Shown here: positions 7,545-15,456 of the stretch, piece after piece | How the letters are laid out: each line of letters opens with the position of its first letter | How positions within the stretch are numbered: the first letter of the stretch is position 1 | Assembly (NCBI GenBank): GCA_017519975.1 | Contig: JAFWRM010000033.1 | Location: 1 to 64,000, forward strand | From: Oscillospiraceae bacterium | GTDB taxonomy: Bacteria > Bacillota > Clostridia > Oscillospirales > Oscillospiraceae | Length of the DNA stretch: 64,000 nucleotides | Reading direction: 5' to 3' | Notes under the pieces: generated by a model | Database searches by the model: none | Seen by the model: only the letters and a program-made list of their open reading frames with translations | Told to the model about the DNA's origin: nothing | Position numbers and translations under genes: made by a program

Positions 7545-8336
7545 ATGTCAAAACTGGAGAAGATGCAGAAGGAACTGGCGGAATACTGGGGCACGAGAGC
7601 CCCGAGTTATTCGGAGGAGAACCAGCGGGATTTCACAGAGAGAGTCACGGAAGCCTGGACGAGGGAGATCGAGCGGCATATCAGGAAGGCGTTTCCCGGG
7701 AAAGAGCCTTCGCAGATCCGTTTTCTTGAGATAGCCCCGGGCCCCGGGACCTTCTCGATCATGATGGCCCGGGCGGGTTACAGTGTGACCGCCATCGATC
7801 TTGCTCCGGGCATGATCGAACAGGCGAAGGAGAACGCCGGCGACCTGGCGGACAGGATCGATTTCCGGGTCATGAATGCCGAGGAGACGGCGTTCGAAGA
7901 CGGAAGCTTTGATGTCATTTTCAGCCGGTGGCTGACATGGCTCCTTCCCAGGCCGGAGAAAGCCTACTGCGAATGGCTCAGGATCCTCTCTGACGACGGG
8001 ATCATCCTGATCTATGACGGCAACAACTCCAGGCATTTCTATGACAAGCAGGCGGAGGAGGAATACAAGAAGCAGAAAAGGAAGCTGACCTATAAGGATA
8101 AGGACGGCCATCTGCTTCCGCAGGAATTCTATGAGAAGCTGGATGAAAACGTGAAGAACATCGCCATGACCTACATCGTACGCCCCTACTGGGACAGATG
8201 CATCTTCAACGCCTACGGCGCCGAGGTGTATGTCGATGAAAAGGTCATGGAGACGATCATCCCGGATTTCGTGAACGGCAATACCGCCACCATGGAGGTG
8301 TTCCTCGTCAAAGCCGGGAAAAAGGCCATACTGTAA
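7545..8336 (+). CDS. Class I SAM-dependent methyltransferase
   Basis: 263 residues. AAGGAG (7531-7536) is 8 nt before ATG 7545; a GTG three bases upstream is in frame but less well spaced. Motif I is FLEIAPGPGTFS (about 60-71), followed by VTAIDLAPGMIEQAKENA, the standard SAM-binding order of the Methyltransf_11 type. The C-terminal third is rich in Lys and aromatic residues and may form the substrate lid. It is the last gene of the cobalamin operon and is followed by a terminator. It differs clearly from the methyltransferase upstream and lacks that protein's extra domain. The methyl acceptor is unknown. Confidence 0.72.
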   Translation: MSKLEKMQKELAEYWGTRAPSYSEENQRDFTERVTEAWTREIERHIRKAFPGKEPSQIRFLEIAPGPGTFSIMMARAGYSVTAIDLAPGMIEQAKENAGDLADRIDFRVMNAEETAFEDGSFDVIFSRWLTWLLPRPEKAYCEWLRILSDDGIILIYDGNNSRHFYDKQAEEEYKKQKRKLTYKDKDGHLLPQEFYEKLDENVKNIAMTYIVRPYWDRCIFNAYGAEVYVDEKVMETIIPDFVNGNTATMEVFLVKAGKKAIL

Positions 8337-8453
8337 CGGACCTGACGGCTCAGGGGCCTCCGGCAGACGCCGCGCGGGCCGGAGAGGCGGAGCATAACGG
8401 AAAGGGGGCGTTGCAAAATATAGTTTTTGCAGCGGCTCGAAAGAAAGATAAAT

Positions 8454-8500
8454 AACCCGGGAGAATGTGGAAAACTGCCGCATTCTCCCGGGTTGTTTGC
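8454..8500 (+). terminator. Intrinsic terminator of the cobalamin operon
   Basis: Perfect 14-bp stem AACCCGGGAGAATG (8454-8467) with 8481-8494, loop 13 nt, followed by a short T-rich stretch. A weaker GCAAAA/TTTTTGC hairpin at 8412-8430 precedes it. Confidence 0.8.
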
Positions 8501-8564
8501 ATAGCTGAACAAGCCCTGGTCTTCGGATCAAAGCCCCATGTGGAAAACCAGGTTGTCTTTTTTC

Positions 8565-8835
8565 CTATGCTGTTGAACTCGCAGATAAATGTGTCTTTAA
8601 GCGCCCTTTTTCCCGTTTCATCCAGAGCTTTTTCAGGTCAAAAGCCAGCGCAAGAAAGAAAAGCTCTGTGCGAACATTTTTCCTGCCCCGTGTGAGAAAA
8701 CGACGGAACGCAAAGTCGTTCTTGAGCAGACCGAAAGCGCCTTCTACCTGAATTGATCGGCACAGGCGCAGATGTATGCCATACTCCGTGGTAATGTTCT
8801 TCAGGGAGGCACTTCGCAATTCCTGAAGCGTTTTG
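8565..8835 (-). pseudogene. C-terminal remnant of an IS1182-type transposase
   Basis: The minus-strand frame carries the typical C-terminal segment of IS1182-family DDE transposases: RSIQVEGAFGLLKNDFAFRR, then FLTRGRKNVRTELFFLALAF. Only about 85 residues remain; the N-terminal DNA-binding part and most of the catalytic core are absent. The frame is closed by TGA at about 8838 with no start codon of its own. No flanking terminal inverted repeats are evident. It is a decayed insertion sequence. Confidence 0.8.
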
Positions 8836-8871
8836 TTTATCCTTCAAACCTCCAAGGAGGGAATAAAATGG

Positions 8872-9021
8872 TTGACTGACGTAGAACAAACGAATGTGTT
8901 TGAAAACATCCCTGTTCAGACAGAGCCCTTTTATACTGTTAATAGTATTCAATTAGATAATGGCTGTTATGCCAATATAAGCCACGCATATGCCGCAGGG
9001 TGCAAAATCGCAGTTTTATAG
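8872..9021 (+). CDS. Possible 49-residue protein of unknown function
   Basis: A short frame from TTG 8872, with AAGGAGGG at 8854-8860 about 11 nt upstream, ends at TAG 9019-9021. The peptide contains TVNSIQLDNGCYANISHAYA, which has a natural composition, but I know no family. It is followed directly by the hairpin repeat at 9008-9070, into which its last codons run. It could be a genuine small protein or a remnant. Confidence 0.25.
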   Translation: MTDVEQTNVFENIPVQTEPFYTVNSIQLDNGCYANISHAYAAGCKIAVL

Positions 9022-9070
9022 TGTTTGACAAGCCCACTGAGTTCATGATTCAGTGGGCTTGTGATATAAT
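9008..9070 (+). repeat. Hairpin-promoter repeat, copy 1
   Basis: A 63-bp unit repeated at 9974-10036 with 6 differences by eye. It contains a 12-bp perfect stem (CAAGCCCACTGA 9029-9040 with 9050-9061, 9-nt loop) and ends in an extended -10 promoter, TG-A-TATAAT (9062-9070). The hairpin could end upstream transcription while the -10 drives the gene at 9152. Confidence 0.8.
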
Positions 9071-9151
9071 TGAATAAGAAATCGACATATGTGGAGATAG
9101 TAACGTTGGTCGATCAAGCCTGAGTTGAAGTTATAGGTTTTTCAAGGGAGA

Positions 9152-9607
9152 ATGAAACCAATGGGGAAATGGGACTTTCTATATGAGTTCATCAATGAAA
9201 ATGAATTGGGATTAACCATTGATGAAAATAAAGCGATTCTAACAGACGAAAAGACAGGAGCGCATATAGATATTTATGAAGAAGAATACTTCCTCGACAA
9301 TTCACAGGAGAAAGTATTTGTTGAATACATTGTTTGTTTTGCTACACAACATCGGCATTTTGAAGATTTGAGTGATGTAGCAGAATATATTCGTATGATA
9401 CTTACAGACGAAGTGCTGCCGATTGAATTCTACCTTCATGGAGAAAGACGATTCGGTGGCGAGATTAAAAAAACTGATTATGATGGACTGACGATGGAAT
9501 TCTTAGCAGGTCATTATGGATACTCTGTAGAGTATCTTTCCCAATTTGAATATGAGGTGCACAGTTGGTCCGGGCGATACAATGTGGAACGTCAAAATCA
9601 TGAATAA
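9152..9607 (+). CDS. Unknown AT-rich-region protein
   Basis: 151 residues, acidic, no signal peptide or membrane segment, so presumably cytoplasmic. The start ATG 9152 has AAGGGAG 5-6 nt upstream. The region is clearly richer in A+T than the surrounding genes, with codons such as AAA, GAA and ATT dominating, suggesting recent acquisition. Length, acidity and isolated placement recall immunity-type or phage-borne accessory proteins, but I see no motif that proves this. Transcription probably starts at the extended -10 of the repeat just upstream. Confidence 0.6.
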   Translation: MKPMGKWDFLYEFINENELGLTIDENKAILTDEKTGAHIDIYEEEYFLDNSQEKVFVEYIVCFATQHRHFEDLSDVAEYIRMILTDEVLPIEFYLHGERRFGGEIKKTDYDGLTMEFLAGHYGYSVEYLSQFEYEVHSWSGRYNVERQNHE

Positions 9608-9700
9608 GGTTGTCGTTCGTCGAGAAAAGTATGAGGGGGGAGTAGAATAATAAAAGATTGTTATTATTAATATAACAGGAACGACTATAGGGAGGCCCAA

Positions 9701-9811
9701 ATGAAACGAGTAGTTATTCTTATTATTGCGGTATTCTTCGTTTTTATCACTGGATGCGCCGATTATGAGCATTTAGATGAGATAAGAGAAGATGCTCGAG
9801 ATGAAGGCTAG
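9701..9811 (+). CDS. Very short lipoprotein, probably truncated
   Basis: 36 codons from ATG 9701, with AGGGAGG 5 nt upstream. The product is a signal peptide with a good lipobox FITGC (Cys19) followed by only 17 charged residues. At the stop codon base composition changes abruptly from AT-rich to GC-rich, so the original gene was probably cut here by recombination. It could still make an anchored peptide. A -10-like TATAAC lies about 30 nt upstream. Confidence 0.5.
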   Translation: MKRVVILIIAVFFVFITGCADYEHLDEIREDARDEG

Positions 9812-9973
9812 CCTCCGTCAACTCGATGGTGATCGTCTGCGCGGTGGATCTGCTTTGGGAAAAGTGCGCGGCGTGGCGTCGTTAAGTCAGGGAAAGGAAG
9901 CGTCGGCGGACTTGTGAAAGCACTGGCGTTCCGCCGGTGCGGGAAAAGTCGCGCGATGCCACTGGATTCACAG

Positions 9974-10036
9974 TCGCAGATTTACAGTGTTTTACAAGCC
10001 CACTGAGTTCTTCATTCAGTGGGCTTGTGGTATAAT
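9974..10036 (+). repeat. Hairpin-promoter repeat, copy 2
   Basis: Second copy of the 63-bp unit at 9008-9070, same length, with the same 12-bp stem and an extended -10 TG-G-TATAAT (10028-10036). It lies 75 nt before the membrane-protein gene at 10111. The 160 bp between the short lipoprotein and this repeat show no coding signal. Confidence 0.8.
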
Positions 10037-10110
10037 GATCATAATGATAACCTGAGATCTGCGGAAGTGCGGCAATAAAAACTGTTTACAGTTATGGAGT
10101 AAAATGAGGT

Positions 10111-11052
10111 GTGAATACATTGGGCACGAACAAAAAACTGAATGCACTTATAATAAACAATATCCGCTGCATCCTTGCGATCATCGTGTGTGTATGCATA
10201 TGCGGCATGGTCTTTTTCGCCGTTGTGTATCACCTTCTTAAGGAGCCCACCGAGCTGATCCGAGAGGTCGGGTGGCAGTCTTTTCATCTCTTCACCATCC
10301 TGTCCAATCTGGTAATGGCAGTGGTGGCAGGAATGTGCGTTCCTTTTGCCATAGACGGACTCAGATATCACAATTACCACCTTCCCAGATGGTATGTGGC
10401 GGTGCTTTTTATGGCGACCTGCGGGATCACGATAACTTTTGTGGTCGCGGGCACCGTGCTTTCCTCGGCCGTGGGCTTTTACCGGGTAATGCTTTACAAG
10501 CATAATGTCATCATTCACACCATATGCCCGATCCTCTCCATACTGCTGTTCATCTTTCTCAATTGCGACCACACCGTCAAGTTCCGGTCATCTTTTATTG
10601 CCGTAATTCCCCTGATGGTCTATGCGGTACTTTATACGTTGATGGTATTTGTGATCGGAGAAGACGCCGGAGGCTGGAGGGATCATTATCAGGTGTATCG
10701 TGTGGTGGAGCATCTTCCCATCCCCGTGGTCCTCGTTCTCGTGTTCGTCATAGGGTTTGTTATTGCCAACCTGCTGCGCCTGGCCCATAACGCCGTACAT
10801 AAGCGCAGAAAGGCGGCGCTCGAGCGCTACTATCAGCAGGCGGATGCTTTTTCCTATGACGACATACAGTCGGCCATCGAGGCACTGGCCAGGATCGACA
10901 GACAGCATGACATGGGCGGGGAGCTTACGGTCCCCCGACGGATCCTTGCCATGATGGACAGAAAATACCGGAGCGGCTTTTCCATGAAAGATATGTGCAA
11001 CATATATGTCGACGAGTATTACCGGACGGAAGCGAAGGGGGGCGGCGGATGA
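10111..11052 (+). CDS. FAR-17a/AIG1 (Pr6Pr)-like integral membrane protein with C-terminal cytosolic tail
   Basis: 313 residues with about six to seven hydrophobic helices (about 15-225) and a charged 90-residue tail. The segments FTILSNLVM and HNVIIHTICP keep a Thr and a His at the relative places of the catalytic Thr/His of AIG1/FAR-17a lipid hydrolases, so it is tentatively a relative of that fold. It is paralogous to the minus-strand gene at 24382-25266: both share the DGLR-x2-NYHLP-W and GEE/D-x-GGW segments. The annotated start is GTG, but TTG 10120 has a better spaced GAGGT. The stop overlaps the next ATG, forming an operon with the YwaF-like gene. Confidence 0.6.
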   Translation: MNTLGTNKKLNALIINNIRCILAIIVCVCICGMVFFAVVYHLLKEPTELIREVGWQSFHLFTILSNLVMAVVAGMCVPFAIDGLRYHNYHLPRWYVAVLFMATCGITITFVVAGTVLSSAVGFYRVMLYKHNVIIHTICPILSILLFIFLNCDHTVKFRSSFIAVIPLMVYAVLYTLMVFVIGEDAGGWRDHYQVYRVVEHLPIPVVLVLVFVIGFVIANLLRLAHNAVHKRRKAALERYYQQADAFSYDDIQSAIEALARIDRQHDMGGELTVPRRILAMMDRKYRSGFSMKDMCNIYVDEYYRTEAKGGGG

Positions 11053-11822
11053 GCGGTTATTACACCTATTACGAGGATGGCTTTTTCGGTTTCGGCCCTC
11101 CGGGAACGTTCCGCCCCTACACCCTGATGCATTTTCTGCCGCTGATCATCTGTGCTTTCCTGGTATGGCTTGTCTGGAAAAAACGTGAACCGCTGAGGCA
11201 CATGAAAGGCGAAATGCATCTTCGTTACGTGCTTTCCTTCCTCATGTTTCTCATGGAGTTTGGCTTCTATATCCGGCTTCTCTACGTGGGAAACACTTAT
11301 GGTGACTTCACCATGATGACAAAGCTGCCCCTTCAGGTGTGCGACGTGGGAATGATCACCTGCATGTTCATGATCACGAGCCGTTTCCCAGCGCTTTTCG
11401 GCATCAATTTCTTTGTCACCCTGTTTGGCGCAACGCTGGCATGCCTGATCCCTCAGACCGTGCTGACCGAAGCGGATCCTTCCTATTTCCGCTATTATCA
11501 GTATTTCGGCGAACATCTGCTTCCTATCTTCGGAACGTTTTATATGATCATCATTCATAGGATGAGACCGAGATACCGGGATGTCTGGATAGCCTCGGGA
11601 GTGCTCTTTTGCGTGCTTATTCTGGCGGTCCGGATGACAGAGGCCTTTCCGCCTGCCAGCTATATGTTTTTAAGGCTGAAGATACCGTTCCTCCCGGAAA
11701 ACCTGTATGTGCGGGCAGCGATCTACACAGTTCTGGTCATCGCCGTGTTCCATCTCATGTGGTTCCTGTGGAAGGCGTTTCTGAGAGTCGCGGAGAGGAA
11801 GGAACGGAACGGCCGCAGGTAA
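11049..11822 (+). CDS. YwaF/TMEM164-like membrane protein
   Basis: 257 residues with about seven membrane helices. The family pattern is visible: an N-terminal HFLPL segment, the central LPLQVCDVG (family LPLxxC), YFGEHLLPIFG and a conserved Arg/His-bearing fourth loop. This is the TIGR02206/YwaF group, related to eukaryotic TMEM164, a lipid acyltransferase proposed to use the conserved Cys. Activity in bacteria is unknown. The ATG overlaps the upstream stop (ATGA), so it is translationally coupled to the AIG1-like protein. The frame extends further upstream, but only within that gene. Confidence 0.75.
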   Translation: MSGYYTYYEDGFFGFGPPGTFRPYTLMHFLPLIICAFLVWLVWKKREPLRHMKGEMHLRYVLSFLMFLMEFGFYIRLLYVGNTYGDFTMMTKLPLQVCDVGMITCMFMITSRFPALFGINFFVTLFGATLACLIPQTVLTEADPSYFRYYQYFGEHLLPIFGTFYMIIIHRMRPRYRDVWIASGVLFCVLILAVRMTEAFPPASYMFLRLKIPFLPENLYVRAAIYTVLVIAVFHLMWFLWKAFLRVAERKERNGRR

Positions 11823-12123
11823 GGGCTGTTCGCCTGCCGCCTCCCCGGGCAGGTCTCATTCGGGGCAGTCAGACAAGGCGAGGAGGCGCCTGGATCTGTG
11901 GATCGGGCCGTTGGAAAACGCCGGCTGACGAAGCCCCTGCAAGCATAGCCTACCGATATCGGAGTCTTGCTCACGCCGAACATGATATTCCCGAAGAAGA
12001 CTGCCCGATCCATTTTCAGGACAGCGGAGTTTTGATAACAGAATGAAAACGGTGATCTCCAAGCGGGCCTTTCCGATGTGGGATGCCGTCGGGGGGCGGG
12101 AACGCTGAGAAATAACGGGCCGG
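11823..12123. other. Non-coding stretch between convergent genes
   Basis: No supported gene. A short hairpin CCTGCC (11833-11838) / GGCAGG (11848-11853) may end the upstream operon weakly. The rest shows neither ribosome binding sites nor recognisable coding homology. Confidence 0.5.
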
Positions 12124-12157
12124 AAAAAGGGAGGGAGCGCATCGCGCTCCCTCCCTT
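12124..12157 (-). terminator. Intrinsic terminator of the MtaA-like gene (minus strand)
   Basis: A 14-bp stem (12127-12140 with 12144-12157), core GGGAGGGAGCGC, loop ATC. Read on the minus strand it is followed by a T tract (the A run at 12124-12128). Confidence 0.9.
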
Positions 12158-12194
12158 ACATAGATGAAGGACTTGAGGTATGGAGATCTTACGG

Positions 12195-13247
12195 TCAGAC
12201 CTCGGGGATCTGATAGGGACGGCTGACCTTGCCCCAGAGAACGGCCTTGTGGTAGCCGAGCTTGATGACCTCGAAGAACTTGTCAATATTCTCCAGCGGG
12301 GTATCGGCGGGGATGTCGCAGCCGGAGGAGATCATGAAGTTCTCGAACACCATGCACTTGCGCAGCAGGGTCTGGATGTCGATGGCCATCTTGTCCGTGC
12401 TGTCGCACATGAACACGGCGGAGGGGCTGATGTTGCCCATGACGATGACGTCCCGGAGCAGCGTGTTGAGCAGCTTCCACATGTCCGCCTTGTCGCCGAA
12501 ATGGAACATCCGGGCTCCGGTGGCCATGACGGCGTCCACTTTCTTCTCAATGGCGTTGGAGCAGTTGTGATAGCAGAAGACGAACTCGTTGTCCTGCAGC
12601 TCGTCGACGATCCTGCGCACGTAGTTGGTGGAGAATTCCTGCATGGGGCCCGCGGACATGAGGCCGGCCAGAGGCTCCGTCATGATGACGCCGTTAGCGC
12701 CCATCAGCTTCATGGCCTTGATGTATTTCAGAAGGAACTGGGTGCATTTCTCCAGAACGGAGTGCACCAGCTCCGGCTCCTCATAGGTCATGAGAAGGAT
12801 CTCGTTCACGTCCATCAGACGGCCGGCCATGGAGAAGGGACCAGTGCAGTTGGCGAACACGGGCCGGTCCGTCACCAGGGTCAGGCTCTTGCCCAGGGCC
12901 CGCAGAACCTTGCCGGTGCGCCCGGCGCCGAGCTCGGGGATCTGCAGGGCGTCCGCCTCTTCCTGGGTGGAGACGAGCTGTCCGGTGATGGTGGGGATGC
13001 TCATGGAGTGATAGACGCACTGCGCACCGAAGGCTTCCGCTTCCACGGACAGATCCATGTAGGTGGTGGCGAAGGGCATGTCGTAGCGGTCGGCCATCAG
13101 CCGCACGCCGAGAGCCATCTCGGAGGAGGAGTTGACCAGTTTGTCCACCGTGATGAACAGCTGCTGCACGGCCGGGTAGGACAGAAGCGGCATGGCTTTC
13201 TTGTTCTGCGTCGCGATCTGCTCGCGGATCCAGAGGTCCATATTCAT
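12195..13247 (-). CDS. Uroporphyrinogen decarboxylase-family corrinoid methyltransferase (MtaA-like)
   Basis: 350 residues on the minus strand with AAGGAG before the ATG. The fold is the UroD TIM barrel, but the protein carries the zinc motif of MtaA/MtbA methylcobamide:thiol methyltransferases: H-x-C in YHNCSN (about 226-228) and a distant Cys in SSGCDIPADTP (about 308). Such enzymes move a methyl group from a methylated corrinoid protein to a thiolate such as coenzyme M or another acceptor. No corrinoid protein or substrate methyltransferase lies beside it, so the partner is elsewhere. It stands alone between a terminator and a palindromic operator (13332-13352). True uroporphyrinogen decarboxylase activity is unlikely. 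Confidence 0.8.
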   Translation of the reverse strand: MNMDLWIREQIATQNKKAMPLLSYPAVQQLFITVDKLVNSSSEMALGVRLMADRYDMPFATTYMDLSVEAEAFGAQCVYHSMSIPTITGQLVSTQEEADALQIPELGAGRTGKVLRALGKSLTLVTDRPVFANCTGPFSMAGRLMDVNEILLMTYEEPELVHSVLEKCTQFLLKYIKAMKLMGANGVIMTEPLAGLMSAGPMQEFSTNYVRRIVDELQDNEFVFCYHNCSNAIEKKVDAVMATGARMFHFGDKADMWKLLNTLLRDVIVMGNISPSAVFMCDSTDKMAIDIQTLLRKCMVFENFMISSGCDIPADTPLENIDKFFEVIKLGYHKAVLWGKVSRPYQIPEV

Positions 13248-13331
13248 AGTTGTCGTCTCCTTTTTGTAAGATGATTGAAGTGAAATCGGGAGAAAAGCCC
13301 CCGTTCATCTGCTTTTTCGATGCCCTTGCTG

Positions 13332-13352
13332 AAATACCCTAGGGGGGTATTT
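13332..13352 (-). promoter_or_regulatory. CsoR/RcnR-like palindromic operator
   Basis: Arms AAATACCC and GGGTATTT around a TAGGG centre, about 85 bp upstream of the minus-strand MtaA-like gene. The G-tract pattern resembles operators of the CsoR/RcnR/FrmR family. The regulator is not in this window, so the assignment is by pattern only. Confidence 0.5.
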
Positions 13353-13420
13353 ACAATCTGATGATACCTTAATCCGAAGGCTGCTGTCAAGAGAGGTTTG
13401 GAGAACCGGAAGGAATATGA

Positions 13421-14044
13421 ATGTATTTTGGTAACAAGTCCCATCTCACGGTTTCCGGCCGCGTGAGGAAATTGGATAATTTTACGCTATTTATATTATA
13501 CTGCTTTTACCGCCGCGGGAAAAGTTCTCCGGCCGCATTTTTCAGCAAAAAGAAGGCGAAACCGGAAGAGAAATGCGAACAAAAGAAGAACGAAGCACGA
13601 TTACCGGGGTCACACGGGAAAAGATGCTGTCTTTCTGCAGGAATCGGGTATATAGTATACGGCGCAGGCGATTTTCAGCACTCCGGCAGATCCCATATCT
13701 GTCATGCAACGGAGCCCACCCAGGAGGATAAAATCGAATCGGTATATCGCAGCGGGATGAAGAGCACCGGCTGCATTTTCACCTCCACCGGCAACAATGG
13801 CACCGGCTTCGTATATAAGGAAAACTACGTGGTCACCAACGCGCATGTGCTGTTTGAAGCGGAAGACTTCGTCATCCGGGACGCGGAAGGGGCGGAACAC
13901 GAAGGAACCGTCGTTTTCACCGACGATGGGACGGACATCGCGGTCATACGGATCAACGATCGTCCCGGCGTTTCCGCTGCGGATCCCGGATACGGGGATC
14001 CCGCCGCAGGGCGGCATGGCGCCGTCCGGGTTTTACAGACGTGA
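13421..14044 (+). pseudogene. Truncated trypsin-like (HtrA-type) serine peptidase
   Basis: The segment STGCIFTSTGNNGTGFVYKE continues with VVTNAHVL and, later, GTDIAVIRI. These are the S1 peptidase N-terminal beta-barrel with catalytic His (TNAHV) and Asp (TDIAVI) of the DegP/HtrA type. The third catalytic element, the GNSGSP Ser loop, is absent: homology stops soon after the Asp strand and the frame ends at 14044. The region before about 13740 in this frame has no signal peptide and reads poorly, so the true N-terminus is lost or frameshifted. I treat it as a broken gene. Confidence 0.6.
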
Positions 14045-14129
14045 GGACTGTTTGACGGACGGGACGTGTCATGTTACATTATGGAGCAGAACGAATGAGC
14101 GGAAGGAACCGGCCGCAGGGGGACTGACC

Positions 14130-15329
14130 ATGGAGCATACGGATAATAAAAAACTGACCATCTGGACCCGGGGGTTCGTCTGTGCCCTGCTGGGAAATCT
14201 GTTTCTGTGCTTTTCCCAGCACTGCGTAAACAGCCTGATCTCCACCTACGCCAGCTTCCTGGGAGCCAGCGCCGTGCTGGTGGGCACCATCGCAGGGCTG
14301 TATTTTGCCGTCGCCTGCGCGACCCGTCCCATAGCCGGGCCCGCCATCACCATGGCCAACAAGAAAAAACTCATGATCTGGGTCTACGTGGCCGGCGTGG
14401 TCACCAATCTGATCTACGCCGCGGCGGGAAGCGTAGGGGTGTTCATCGCCGCCCGCATCCTCCACGGCCTCCAGTTCGCGTTCGTAGGCTCTCTTGGTCT
14501 CACCATCGTCAGCGACAGCGTTCCCCAGGAAAAACTGGGGTCCGCCGTAGGCCTCTACGGAGGGGCCGTCGCGCTGGCCATGGCGCTGGGACCCAGCATG
14601 GGCATCGCCCTGCGGGACTGGGCGACGGTCCGCTGGAGTCCGGCGGGAGGCTATACCGCCGTGTTCCTGCTGGCGGCTTTCTTCATGTTCCTGGCGATCA
14701 TCCCGACCCTGTTCCTGCCGGACCGCAAGCGGCCGGAGCGCGGCTCTCTCGGAGCCTGGTATAAGAACATTCTGGCGAAGGAGACGCTGCTGCCGACGGT
14801 GATGCTGGGGCTGGTCAGCATGTCCAGCACCATGTTCAACGCCTACATGGTTCCCTACGCGGAGACGCTGGGCATCCCGAATATCGCCATCTTCTTCACA
14901 GTGTACGCCCTCGTTCTTCTGGCGGCACGGCCGCTGTTCGGAAAACTGGCGGATCGGGTGGATACCGCCGCGATCCTGATCCCCAGCCTGATCGTGTTCG
15001 CCCTGAGCTACGTGGTGGTAGCGTTGGGGCGGAACCTTCCCATGATGCTGGTGGGCGCGGCCCTGTCCGCCATTGGCTTCGGCGCGGCGAACCCCACCAT
15101 ACAGACCCTTTGCATCCGCACCGTGACGCCGGAGCGGCGTGGCGTGGCCAGCAACACGCAGTATTTCGGCATCGATCTCGGCTACTTCCTCGGCCCCTTC
15201 CTGGGGGGCATGATCTACTCCAGAACCAACTACAGCGTCATGTACCTCTGCACCGGCGTCATTCCCCAGATCCTCTGCCTGGTGCTGTTCGTGGTCACCT
15301 GGCGCAGCCTGAAAAAACGGCTTTACTGA
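14130..15329 (+). CDS. MFS transporter
   Basis: 399 residues with 12 hydrophobic helices and MFS inter-helix signatures, notably GKLADRVDTAAILI between helices 6-8. The frame is open upstream, but ATG 14130 with AGGGGGA nearby gives a normal N-terminus. The substrate is unknown; the protein resembles general drug/metabolite exporters. A 3' fragment of a closely related gene lies at 1971-2444, so the family has been duplicated here. The gene converges on the alcohol dehydrogenase gene; a terminator hairpin lies between them. Confidence 0.85.
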   Translation: MEHTDNKKLTIWTRGFVCALLGNLFLCFSQHCVNSLISTYASFLGASAVLVGTIAGLYFAVACATRPIAGPAITMANKKKLMIWVYVAGVVTNLIYAAAGSVGVFIAARILHGLQFAFVGSLGLTIVSDSVPQEKLGSAVGLYGGAVALAMALGPSMGIALRDWATVRWSPAGGYTAVFLLAAFFMFLAIIPTLFLPDRKRPERGSLGAWYKNILAKETLLPTVMLGLVSMSSTMFNAYMVPYAETLGIPNIAIFFTVYALVLLAARPLFGKLADRVDTAAILIPSLIVFALSYVVVALGRNLPMMLVGAALSAIGFGAANPTIQTLCIRTVTPERRGVASNTQYFGIDLGYFLGPFLGGMIYSRTNYSVMYLCTGVIPQILCLVLFVVTWRSLKKRLY

Positions 15330-15380
15330 ACGTCAGAGCCTGGCGCACTGCAGCCGCTCACGGAGGATCCCGCGGAAGAC

Positions 15381-15419
15381 GAAAAACGAAGGAGGCGCTT
15401 CCTCTCGGAAGCGCCTCCT
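15381..15419 (-). terminator. Terminator of the alcohol dehydrogenase gene (minus strand)
   Basis: A 13-bp stem (core GGAGGCGCTTCC at 15391-15402 with 15407-15418). On the minus strand it is followed by TCGTTTTTC; the plus side has no T tract. Confidence 0.8.
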
Positions 15420-15456
15420 GTGCGCTTTCCCATGCGGCGGACGCCATGCCGTCGTT

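Noticed and set aside
12195..13247. Genuine haem-pathway uroporphyrinogen decarboxylase
   Set aside because: The H-x-C and distant Cys zinc motif of MtaA-type methyltransferases is present, and there are no other haem genes nearby.
12180..13274. Plus-strand frame of 364 codons opposite the MtaA-like gene
   Set aside because: Antisense shadow; it reads through the minus-strand gene's own leader and lacks any recognisable domain.
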